Assembly (NCBI GenBank): GCA_021107435.1
Contig: JAIOSV010000054.1
Location: 1-43,734 of the forward strand
Length of the DNA: 43,734 nucleotides
Reading direction: 5' to 3'
DNA from: Candidatus Sabulitectum sp.
GTDB lineage: Bacteria; Fermentibacterota; Fermentibacteria; Fermentibacterales; JCC-6
The notes under the pieces: model-generated
What the model saw: the letters and a program-made list of their open reading frames with translations, nothing else
What the model was told of the DNA's origin: nothing
The model's database searches: none
Made by a program: the position numbers and the translations under genes
Shown: positions 36,926 to 43,734 of the stretch, piece after piece
Layout of the letters: every line of letters starts with the position of its first letter
How positions within the stretch are numbered: position 1 is the first letter of the stretch

Positions 36926-37078
36926 TCAGGACCGGCGCTTTGGTCTCAGCTCCCTCTCAGTGATGATTCTTTTGCTCCAATTGTCACCAAGTGCGATAAC
37001 CCTCTGTTGAATTTCATCTGGTAGCTTCAACAAACACAGCCACTGAGTCACTCGATCTGAAGTGATGCCTTGTTTGAC
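36926..37078 (-). pseudogene. HTH-tail relic 1 (recombinase-like C terminus)
   Basis: Start-less frame of 50 codons ending at TGA 36928-36926. It reads GITSDRVTQWLCLLKLP... and ends ELRPKRRS. By hand alignment 37 of 47 residues match relic 2 (40102-40449). A stop lies directly upstream and no attachment core is present, so it is a 5'-truncated, older copy. The rest of the gap between hsdM and the gene at 37340 holds nothing else that I can support. Confidence 0.7.
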
Positions 37079-37339
37079 TCAGAGGCTTCAACTAGCTCTA
37101 TAATGTTGAATCCCAGTTACAATGAAGAAATTGATGATAAGAGGCAATAGGAAGATTAATGTCCATTAGGCAGATCTCTACACAACCGCAGGAATCGAAT
37201 ACGGATAGTGTTCTAGAGATCACAGAGAGGTGGATGAGAAGTTCCAACAATGACCCAAGCTTGTTTAGGATGCCTATGCGCCACAATATTACTCTCCTAA
37301 CAGTGTACGTTATTAATTGATAGAGCTATGGAGAGCTGA

Positions 37340-37753
37340 ATGGCAAAAGTGATATACAGAGACGAAGTCATCACTGAGACGGTGATTGCTGAAGGCTTAC
37401 TGACAGGTATAACTGTAGGAACTTGGCAGCCAGACTATCCGTTACGTGAGGTTGATTTTTTCCATATAAAAAGTGGAAAACCAGTTACATATAACTGGGC
37501 TAGCTCAATTTTATTAACGTCTATAGGTTTTGGCTTTAACATACTAGCTAAATATTTATCGCAATCAGACAGCAATAATGCTTCTATAGCCAAAGGAGAA
37601 TGGATCGTTTTCGGTTATGGTATTGGTATTTCAATAATCTTATACGGAATTGGTCGCTTACTTCCTAATGAAAGAAGAAAGGTAATGAAAAATATTAAAG
37701 ACCATTTCGAGACTGCTCCTAAATCACGTAAAGCTTTCAAGAGGGCAAAATGA
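37340..37753 (+). CDS. Hypothetical protein with two membrane helices
   Basis: 137 residues, with GGAGAG six bases before the ATG. A soluble N-terminal part (about 1-50) precedes two helices (about 53-70 and 88-108) and a basic tail (RRKVMKNIKDHFETAPKSR). Its stop overlaps the start of the next gene by four bases. A/T-rich compared with the restriction genes. No family recognised; the pair lies in a defence island between two tail relics, so a defence or toxin-type role is possible but unproved. Confidence 0.65.
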   Translation: MAKVIYRDEVITETVIAEGLLTGITVGTWQPDYPLREVDFFHIKSGKPVTYNWASSILLTSIGFGFNILAKYLSQSDSNNASIAKGEWIVFGYGIGISIILYGIGRLLPNERRKVMKNIKDHFETAPKSRKAFKRAK

Positions 37754-38199
37754 TAACAAGAGATAATCTGCCAAAATCATATTCGCCATATGCAACACTT
37801 ATTGTTTGTAGTAATACTTTATCGGACGGTAGTTTTGTAGTAGCCATTGGCGATACGCTTCCATTGCTTATCGGAAAGGGAGAAAAACCGCAAGTATGGC
37901 TTCAGGCACTATCTAATCCAGAAAAGAGTGAATTTGTTACAGTCGTTGAAGCATCTATATCAAAGCATCCAGTTGTCAAGGTAATCGAAGAAAATGGTGC
38001 TATTAGTATATATGTAGGTGACATCGGTGTTTTATCCGTTCGAATTATAAGCGATAATTCTGCGGAAGTATTTTTGCTGGACTTAAGACCGCTTGGAATC
38101 AACCTGTACGGAAGCATTTCAGAGCTAAAAGTTGGCAACTCGACCTTTAAAGGAAACTCATTTGCGGGTGGAGGCACAATGATTGGATTCGGAAAATAG
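37750..38199 (+). CDS. Hypothetical protein, partner of the preceding membrane protein
   Basis: 149 residues. Mostly beta-strand with a glycine-rich end (KGNSFAGGGTMIGFGK). The N-terminal half shows SPYATLIVCSNTLSDGSFV. The ATGA overlap shows coupled translation with the gene before it. No family recognised. Following it, 38200-38486 holds no supported gene. Confidence 0.6.
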   Translation: MITRDNLPKSYSPYATLIVCSNTLSDGSFVVAIGDTLPLLIGKGEKPQVWLQALSNPEKSEFVTVVEASISKHPVVKVIEENGAISIYVGDIGVLSVRIISDNSAEVFLLDLRPLGINLYGSISELKVGNSTFKGNSFAGGGTMIGFGK

Positions 38200-38486
38200 C
38201 TCTTTCTTATCAGCTTTGTTGGATTTGTTGCTCTGTTCTTGCTGCTACTTAGCAAGAAGAGTGAATACTGTACCACACGCCCATTGACCCTCCTTACCTC
38301 CTCCTCAGTGAGGGAACACTCAAACTTCCATAGAAAGAACTCCTGAGTCCTGCGAATGGTTTCAGTCTTGTCAGTTCCGATAATATTCTTCCGTCTGGTA
38401 AGGTGATAATTACTCATTGACCAATCAACCTACTGGTTGCATCTTACTTTGTGTGGGTTAAGGTTTCTGCAACAATTTGGAGAGTG

Positions 38487-39290
38487 ATGAATCGTATTTC
38501 GCTTCAGTTAGAAGGAGTAGAGGGTAGGGAAAACATTTCTTTAGAAGATTTTATTACTGAGCTTACTTCTCTAAAAAAAACTCTTGAGCAGACAGATCTT
38601 GTACTCACTGGTGGACGTAAATCCATGGAGTGGGAGGTCGTGGATCTTAGGCATTCTAGCCCAGCCACTGTTGTTCTGGAAGCCCGTCCTATATCAAACA
38701 CACCTTGGGCAATAAGTGCTCAAAGCCGTGTCACGGATGTTTTTAGAGAAAACCTTTATCTGCTTGAAAATAACGAGATTCTTCCAGATAGATTTGGTTT
38801 CCAAGTATTGAAAGCTTACCAAGCTCTGGTAGGCCCGGTGAAAGCAGGAAGACTTGTAGCTACTGTGAAAATTGACGAAGAGATTCATTCAATACTTCCG
38901 GAAATTGTTATCTCCACGACTCAACAGATCGCTACAGAAACATTTTCAATAGGGCGCTATAAAGGCCTTCTTGAATTTTTAAACATTCATGGAAATAAGA
39001 GTGAATTTCGTATTTACCCTCCAGCCGGTCCCCCCTTTGTAACTTGTCATTTCGATGAGTCTTTGCTTAGCATCGCCCAGGAAGCAGTAGGAAGAAATGT
39101 TCTTGTTTATGGAAAGTTAGCTTATCGTGCACGTTGCCCATTTCCATATTACATCAATACTGACAGTATAGAAGTTCTCCCTAACGACAAGGATCTTCCT
39201 GATTGGATGGCAATAAAGGGATTATACTCATCCCCTACAAGTCAGTTAAACTCTAAAAGCACAATAAATGAAGAAAACAATGGCCAATAA
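38487..39290 (+). CDS. Hypothetical partner of a PIN-domain protein
   Basis: 267 residues from ATG 38487, which has GGAGAG nearby; the frame is open upstream to 38451 but without a site. The sequence is mixed alpha/beta with a charged helical N terminus (LEDFITELTSLKKTLEQTD) and a beta-rich C-terminal half (YPPAGPPFVTCHF). Its end overlaps the PIN gene by 23 bases, so the two are translated together, as in toxin-antitoxin pairs. It is much larger than a usual VapB antitoxin, so its function remains open. Confidence 0.65.
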   Translation: MNRISLQLEGVEGRENISLEDFITELTSLKKTLEQTDLVLTGGRKSMEWEVVDLRHSSPATVVLEARPISNTPWAISAQSRVTDVFRENLYLLENNEILPDRFGFQVLKAYQALVGPVKAGRLVATVKIDEEIHSILPEIVISTTQQIATETFSIGRYKGLLEFLNIHGNKSEFRIYPPAGPPFVTCHFDESLLSIAQEAVGRNVLVYGKLAYRARCPFPYYINTDSIEVLPNDKDLPDWMAIKGLYSSPTSQLNSKSTINEENNGQ

Positions 39291-39801
39291 ACCTACTATA
39301 TATTGGGACTCGTGTGTTCTTATAGCTCTATTGAAGGATGAGAATAGACCCAATGGCGAGATGAGGGGAGTCTATTCTTGGGCACGGAAAGTAAGTGATG
39401 GAGAAGCTGTATTGGTATTGTCTTCATTAGCACGTGTAGAAATTTTAAAGTCATTTCTTCGAACCGATCAGGAGAGAAAATTTGAGGATTTCCTAAATAG
39501 ATCAAATATTATGGAGATAGAGATGGGGCCAAGGGTAGCAGAAAAAGCCAGAGAGTTGAGAGACCATTACCAAGGCCAGAAACAGAATAGCAAAAAGATT
39601 CTTTGCTCTGAAGACGCAATTCACCTAGCTACCGCAATCATGTACAGAGCAGATGAGTTTCATACGTTTGATACTAATGGTAAGAATCGTTGTTTGGGTC
39701 TGATTCCTTTGTCCGGGTCAGTTGCGGGTTATCCGTTAACAATCTGTAGACCCCAAGCAGGCGGCCAGCAAGAGATGGATCTCTCTATTCTTGAGGCATA
39801 A
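39268..39801 (+). CDS. PIN-domain ribonuclease
   Basis: 177 residues. The acidic active site of PIN nucleases is visible: D14 (IYWDSCVLIA), E58 (LARVEILK), D116 (EDAIHLATA) and D135 (FHTFD). Such enzymes cut RNA and are often toxins. It begins inside the preceding gene; ATG 39280 is an alternative start because neither has a strong ribosome site. An extra 35-residue C-terminal tail follows the domain. The two-gene cassette lies between tail relics 1 and 2. Confidence 0.8.
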   Translation: MKKTMANKPTIYWDSCVLIALLKDENRPNGEMRGVYSWARKVSDGEAVLVLSSLARVEILKSFLRTDQERKFEDFLNRSNIMEIEMGPRVAEKARELRDHYQGQKQNSKKILCSEDAIHLATAIMYRADEFHTFDTNGKNRCLGLIPLSGSVAGYPLTICRPQAGGQQEMDLSILEA

Positions 39802-40101
39802 GCGGGAAGGTTACGCCCAGAGGCCAATACATTACCTGTATAACACGACTCAGGTTAACCACCGAAATAACCAGCTTAAGTATATAAACGCGTCCAACAA
39901 TTAGCACCTACCGATTGACATTGCTTATACATTAGATAATCATAAACTCTACAAATCATTAATAGTTTAACGCGATGCGGTAGAATCATTCTTTGACAAA
40001 TTGTGATCCTGCCACTTTTAACTGGAGTCCAAGTTAAGCTACTTTCTTCTCATTCCTCATGGTTTGCTTTATCCAGTTGCAGGAAATAATAAATGGGAAG
40101 A
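39802..40101. other. Non-coding gap after the PIN gene
   Basis: 300 bases, A/T-rich, with no supported gene, hairpin with T-run, or repeat. It separates the PIN cassette from tail relic 2. Confidence 0.4.
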
Positions 40102-40449
40102 TCAGCTTCTACGCGGTTTTCTTAACTCTCGCTCTGTGATAACCCGCTTACTCCAGTTGTCACCTAGAGCAAGTACCTGTTTCCGAGTATCTTCAGGTAA
40201 CTTCAGCAAGCAGAGCCACTGAGTCACTCGGTCTGAAGTGATCCCATGCCTTTTTGCGAGCTGCTTTCTGGTGAGATTGTCCCGGACCAGTTCATCATTC
40301 AGTTCTCTGGCATAGGTCAGAGGGTTACGGAATGTCTTTTTGGGTTTTATGATTGGTGTGTCAGAGCGCCTGATACGAAGTGCTTTTGGTGTTCTGGAAA
40401 GGGTTCGAGTGTACTGACTCTCGGCGTGCCAACAGAATATCCAATCACT
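40102..40449 (-). pseudogene. HTH-tail relic 2 (displaced recombinase C terminus, frame intact)
   Basis: The frame is open from AGT 40449 to TGA 40104-40102 (115 codons) with no ATG, GTG or ribosome site at its beginning. It reads IFCWHAESQYTRTLSR... then KKTFRNPLTYARELNDELV, an HTH (LAKRHGITSDRVTQWLCLL) and ELRKPRRS. TGG CAC GCC, the antisense of the attachment core at 40423-40431, is read in the same frame as in the recombinase at 18259-20025. This looks like the separated C-terminal domain of a serine recombinase rather than a gene of its own. A ParB/KorB-like HTH protein is the alternative. Confidence 0.7.
40423..40431. other. Proposed right attachment core of the element
   Basis: GGCGTGCCA, identical to the tRNA-Arg 3' end at 18295-18303. 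The following bases (ACAGAATAT) nearly match those after the third core at 43302-43310 (GCAGAATAC), as expected if both carry the same chromosomal half-site. It lies 13 bases from the stop codon of the C25 peptidase at 40445. Confidence 0.5.
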
Positions 40450-42811
40450 TCAGTACGACAAGGGATACTGATTCCCTGAAAGAACCCGCTGAAAGCCTGA
40501 TCAGATACAACCCGGAACTGATTCTATCGTCTATTTCCCAGGAGCAGGTGTAATTCCCCGGTATACATTCTCCTGATGCCAGTGTTTCTATCAGCCTGCC
40601 TTGCATATCGAAGATTGCAAGTTCCATTGATTCTGCTTCAGCTATGCTGTAGGAAAGAGAAACACTGCCGGATGCGGGATTGGGAAAAACTGATTCCAGT
40701 GAATTAAGGAAAAGCTCGGGTTCTATGTTGATTCCCGTTTCAAGTACCTGTATCTGCCCTGTATACAAATTATGATTGTGTGCCCATATTGTAATGTCTA
40801 TAGGCATAGTGTTCTGAGGGCTTGCCCAAACCTGTGCAAGTCCTGAGGCGTCTGTAACCGCCACATCATATACTTCACCGGTCTGCCAGCTTCCCTTTTG
40901 TATGCAGACTCTGGCACTTTCCAGAGCTACTCCCTGACTTGTTACCGTTACGTTGATTGTTGTATTTCCTGTTATGGAACCGGGATACATTGCTGCCATA
41001 TCAACTGGTTCTTCTGTCCACATGGGAAGTTCTGGATCTCCAAATAGAGTATAGCCTTTAACAACTTCCTCGGTGGCTGAGAACCATTCAGGTGGGCAGA
41101 AGAAGTCCGTTCCCATTGCATGAGCAATTCCCAGGTTGAAAATGTCATTGATAAGATATTCGTGGAAGAAGCGTTGTATGAGCAGATCACTGATGCCCTG
41201 ACCAGGATCTGAGCTGAAATAACCGTAATTGGTGTTGAACGCGCCGAATCCCCCTCCATTGGGGCTGTTCAACCATGCATCTGCACAGCAGGTAAGGGAA
41301 TCAAATGCACCTGTAAGACATGCTGTTGAGTTCCAGATTGAAACAGATTGTCCGGAACTGATGTTTGTCAGATTGAGAACATCCGTTGTGTCTATTATGG
41401 AACCGTAAGACGTATACATGCCCCAGTATCCACCGTGACTTGAATGATAAATTTGGTTCATTCCCATATTGATCATTTCGATAGTGAGAGTAGAATTATT
41501 ATTATTTTCAGATTCGTATCTCTTCTCCTGTTGCCAGGAAGAAGGTATCATTTCTGAAACATACTCTGCGCCAGCACTTCCCCAGATAACAGGAGGTCCT
41601 TCAGCCATCATTCCTGTTGAATAACCAATCCGCATTTCAACAGGCGCAGTCCTTTGCTCTCCTGTACTCCATGTCGCAATGACATGCTCGTAGAAGAGAA
41701 CTTTGTTTACAAAAAGTTCGGCTTCATTATCACTGTTGACTGATGCTCGACCTACCCATAGATCAGGGTGCCACTCAACCGTATCGTCATAATTTCCCCA
41801 GTATTCATCACCATTGCTGTTCCAGTTATCCTGACCGGGATATGAGTCATTTATATCAACGAAGTATAGATCTGAAGGTCGTTCATATGATAAGGAGGGG
41901 AGCATGATTTGTCGTGCCTCCAGTACATCGTCATCACCTGCAAGAAGTACATAGTCTGTTCCCTCGGTGCGGCAGTCTGTAAGAAAGGCTCTGGTTTCCT
42001 GCTGGAGGTCAATAAAGCTGTAATTTGCTGTAATCCAGTCAGTAGTATATACTGCAGATGGGATTCCTTTGGACGTCTTCCAATCTGCCAGAACCTGCAT
42101 CTCATCCTCATACTCCGGTGGGCATATAATTACATACTGGCCGTATTCCAAATCTCTTTCGTCAACAAGAAAAGCTCCGGAAGAGGAAACACCTTCAGGA
42201 TTGATCACAAGTTTTCTTACAAGGTCAATTGCCTGTATTTCACTGGTGTGGGATCGTCTGGAAACAGTTGAACTGGCAGGATTGTATTGGATCTCCAGTT
42301 CAAATTCCATGGATACAAGTCTTTCCAGTTCTCCAGAAACAGGGTTCCACCGCACTGGATGTACAATTGCTGTGGCTATGGGGATACCCCAGATAACACC
42401 AGAACCTGAAAAACGAAGAGCCCTTTCAGGATAAAATGCATCAGCCTGATACACTTCCGGATCTGGTTGGGCTCTTTCTGCAAGCCATGGCTGAGATATA
42501 GGGATCTGTAAGCTTACAGGCAGGATCTTTGACACATTTCGCCAACCTGTATAGGTAGTTTCCACAGCCTTGATTGAAACGGCTGTGCAAAAAGAAGGAA
42601 GAGCTATTCTGACGGGGATCGCAGGAAGATGCGGAGCACCTACTCTCGAAATAGATGGAATGCCATCAATTATGACCAGCGACCCATGAATGTTTTTGAC
42701 AATCTCACAATGAAAATTCTCAACGGGGACACTAATTGAGATGGTTTCTCCGAGAGAGTGGAAGGTGAAAAGAAAAACCATTGCATACCAGAGATGACAG
42801 TTGTTACGCAT
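40445..42811 (-). CDS. Secreted C25 (gingipain-like) cysteine peptidase with C-terminal sorting domain
   Basis: 788 residues from ATG 42811 (AGGAGC upstream; the longer frame to 42856 lacks a site). A signal-peptide-like start (about 1-21) is followed by a propeptide-like region and the C25 domain with GD near 292, catalytic His459 (YHSSHGGYW) and Cys498 (NSTACLTG). The end has an Ig-like domain and a type IX sorting domain (VFPNPASGSVSLSY, MQGRLIETL, SSGLYLIRLS). It is only distantly similar to the peptidase at 364-2649, so it is a different family branch. It sits between two attachment cores, so it is either a passenger of an older element or trapped chromosome. Confidence 0.87.
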   Translation of the reverse strand: MRNNCHLWYAMVFLFTFHSLGETISISVPVENFHCEIVKNIHGSLVIIDGIPSISRVGAPHLPAIPVRIALPSFCTAVSIKAVETTYTGWRNVSKILPVSLQIPISQPWLAERAQPDPEVYQADAFYPERALRFSGSGVIWGIPIATAIVHPVRWNPVSGELERLVSMEFELEIQYNPASSTVSRRSHTSEIQAIDLVRKLVINPEGVSSSGAFLVDERDLEYGQYVIICPPEYEDEMQVLADWKTSKGIPSAVYTTDWITANYSFIDLQQETRAFLTDCRTEGTDYVLLAGDDDVLEARQIMLPSLSYERPSDLYFVDINDSYPGQDNWNSNGDEYWGNYDDTVEWHPDLWVGRASVNSDNEAELFVNKVLFYEHVIATWSTGEQRTAPVEMRIGYSTGMMAEGPPVIWGSAGAEYVSEMIPSSWQQEKRYESENNNNSTLTIEMINMGMNQIYHSSHGGYWGMYTSYGSIIDTTDVLNLTNISSGQSVSIWNSTACLTGAFDSLTCCADAWLNSPNGGGFGAFNTNYGYFSSDPGQGISDLLIQRFFHEYLINDIFNLGIAHAMGTDFFCPPEWFSATEEVVKGYTLFGDPELPMWTEEPVDMAAMYPGSITGNTTINVTVTSQGVALESARVCIQKGSWQTGEVYDVAVTDASGLAQVWASPQNTMPIDITIWAHNHNLYTGQIQVLETGINIEPELFLNSLESVFPNPASGSVSLSYSIAEAESMELAIFDMQGRLIETLASGECIPGNYTCSWEIDDRISSGLYLIRLSAGSFRESVSLVVLK

Positions 42812-43094
42812 AGCTGCTCCTATCAATCGTGTAAAAAAGATGTTCAATGAGGCCATTACTATTTAGAATATGTTGTGTCCTTACGATAAAGACAAGTGAT
42901 GTTTCTGTCAGTGAATTAAATAGGTTGCAAGCCGTGGGAGATTGTCTTACTAGTAGAAGAACAGAGAGACAAAGAAACACCCTAATGCTGTTTTCAGATA
43001 TGTTTAGAACAACTTTCTTTGCGCCTGTGAATCATGAACAGCTCTGTTCTTTTAACATTATTGATGTTCCTTTTGATAGACCCGCAATATTCGC

Positions 43095-43310
43095 TCTGTT
43101 AGAAGAGATCCCATGTCTTACTGCTAAGTGTTGTATGGTCAGATTCTCTCGAACCAGCTCTTCATTCAGTTCTCTGGCATAGATTAGAGGGTTACGGTAT
43201 GTCTTTTTCGGTGTATGTTTGGGAATGTCCAAGCGTCGTATACGCAGTGTTTTGGGCGTTTCTGTGGGCGTTTCTGTGGGGGTTTGAGTGTATTGTCTCT
43301 TGGCGTGCCA
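43095..43310 (-). pseudogene. HTH-tail relic 3 (decayed)
   Basis: The frame begins at the core with CWHAKRQYTQ, continues TPKTLRIRR and KKTYRNPLIYARELNEELV, and is homologous to relic 2 up to GISSNR (about 43095). There a deletion or frame change removes the rest of the HTH. By hand alignment 39 of 55 residues match relic 2. It carries a short TPTE duplication after the core. No start codon of its own. This is an older copy of the same recombinase tail. Confidence 0.7.
43302..43310. other. Proposed outer attachment core
   Basis: Third copy of GGCGTGCCA, followed by GCAGAATAC and then a terminator at 43331-43361. The right flank is the best candidate for the original sequence downstream of tRNA-Arg before any insertion. 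Confidence 0.45.
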
Positions 43311-43330
43311 GCAGAATACTAAAACAAAGC

Positions 43331-43361
43331 AACTCCCATCATCGGGGGTTTTTGTTTTTTT
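43331..43361 (+). terminator. Rho-independent terminator, possibly the displaced tRNA-Arg terminator
   Basis: AACTCCC (43331-43337) pairs with GGGGGTT (43344-43350) with one T-G pair around a six-base loop, followed by TTTGTTTTTTT. No plus-strand gene precedes it closely; it lies 20 bases after the outer core, where a tRNA terminator would be if the element were removed. Confidence 0.65.
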
Positions 43362-43543
43362 GAGCTATCTCAATCTCCAGGCTTTACACCAGAAGTGGGG
43401 GCAGTTTCATTTCATCCAAGCACACAGTGCTTTTATTCTCAATCTGCAATTCGCAAAGTTTCTAAACCCAATGTTCTTCTTACGACTATTTTTTATTGAT
43501 CCTGTTCTGTTAGGATTAGTTAAAATACATGAAATTTGGCAAT

Positions 43544-43602
43544 ATGGCAGTGTAGATGGTGGCGAAATGGCAGTGTAGATGGTGGCGAAATGGCAGTGTA
43601 GT
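43544..43602. repeat. 23-bp tandem repeat (about 2.6 copies)
   Basis: The unit ATGGCAGTGTAGATGGTGGCGAA occupies 43544-43566 and 43567-43589, and its first 13 bases recur at 43590-43602. It lies just upstream of the ATPase gene at 43664 and may affect its expression. Confidence 0.8.
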
Positions 43603-43663
43603 TTGTATTATTGGGACATGAAGCAGTAAGTAAGGATAAAGCACTTTTGCGGAGAGCAGTGAA

Positions 43664-43734
43664 ATGAGAGAATATCTAAACCGGGTTATAGATATAGAAC
43701 TAGATGAATTAATGCCGTGTTTGCCTGCTATTGC
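43664..43734 (+). CDS. AAA/DUF4143-type ATPase, N-terminal fragment cut by window edge
   Basis: 23 complete codons before the edge, with GGAGAG eight bases before the ATG. The product begins MREYLNRVIDIELDELMPCL followed by PAIA, the characteristic start of AAA_14/DUF4143 ATPases just before their Walker A motif. The Walker motif is outside the window. The call rests on the first residues only. Confidence 0.6.
   Translation, partial: MREYLNRVIDIELDELMPCLPAI

Larger units (their letters stand above)
18303..40431. mobile_element. Integrated element at tRNA-Arg carrying recombination module and defence cargo
   Basis: The left end is set by the tRNA 3' core and the adjacent serine recombinase, the right end by the matching core at 40423-40431 beside an intact HTH tail; an outer limit at 43310 is also possible. 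Inside are a DUF932/RadC/ERF/YqaJ recombination module, a small serine recombinase, an XRE regulator, a type I restriction-modification operon with a PrrC-like ATPase, and a PIN-domain cassette. Base composition is uneven: hand-counted G+C is 40 of 60 bases at 30121-30180 but 18 of 60 at 39241-39300, so the cargo has mixed origins. No capsid, tail or conjugation genes were found. Confidence 0.6.

Noticed and set aside
37902-38417. Minus-strand open frame of 171 codons
   Set aside because: It lacks a ribosome site and half of it is opposite the supported plus-strand gene at 37750-38199. The remaining 38200-38417 part is protein-like but matches nothing, so it was not called.
40401-40431. Possible tRNA 3' fragment (GGGTTCGAGT...GGCGTGCCA)
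   Set aside because: The T-stem halves do not pair and no acceptor 5' strand exists nearby. It is read as coding sequence in the tail relic and is better explained as an attachment-site arm.
18303-43310. Prophage
   Set aside because: Recombination genes are phage-like, but no capsid, terminase, portal, tail, lysis or replication-initiation gene could be seen.

Overview
The window looks like a piece of chromosome from an uncultured Gram-negative bacterium of the FCB group. The evidence is two and a half gingipain-type (C25) peptidases with C-terminal sorting domains of the type IX secretion kind, several signal-peptide proteins that look like outer-membrane barrels, a fused SecDF, and a CASTOR/POLLUX-type ion channel. 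A candidate phylum such as Fermentibacterota would fit, but that placement is inference from protein style only.

Positions 1-18.2 kb are ordinary chromosome. They hold two tandem C25 peptidase genes on the minus strand (one cut by the window edge) that share the same promoter layout, a barrel-like protein, an inositol-monophosphatase-family enzyme, and an ion-channel operon with an 11-G tract in its translation start region. Next come an iscR-iscU-iscS operon for Fe-S cluster assembly, secDF, a two-component system, and several exported or membrane proteins without a clear function.

At 18.2 kb a tRNA-Arg gene marks the start of a large integrated element of about 22-25 kb. A large serine recombinase lies against the tRNA and its reading frame runs antisense into it. 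Rightwards follow a phage- or plasmid-style recombination module (DUF932 protein, RadC-like protein, ERF-like annealing protein, YqaJ-like exonuclease), a small serine recombinase, an XRE regulator and a decayed restriction-subunit fragment. Then comes a complete type I restriction-modification operon in the order hsdM-hsdS-ATPase-hsdR; the embedded ATPase resembles the anticodon nuclease PrrC. Past it lie two unknown small genes and a PIN-domain nuclease with an unknown partner. No phage structural or conjugation genes are visible.

The most striking signal is three start-less, same-strand copies of one C-terminal helix-turn-helix tail, at 36.9, 40.1-40.4 and 43.1-43.3 kb. Two of them begin at a copy of the nine bases that end the tRNA, and in exactly the frame in which the serine recombinase crosses those bases. 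I infer that the element's attachment site lies inside the recombinase gene. Integration would cut the gene in two, and excision would rebuild a protein of about 683 residues with the HTH tail. The tRNA has no terminator beside it, while a terminator sits just beyond the outermost core at 43.3 kb, consistent with displacement by integration. Another C25 peptidase lies between the two outer cores. The window ends in the first codons of an AAA/DUF4143-type ATPase.
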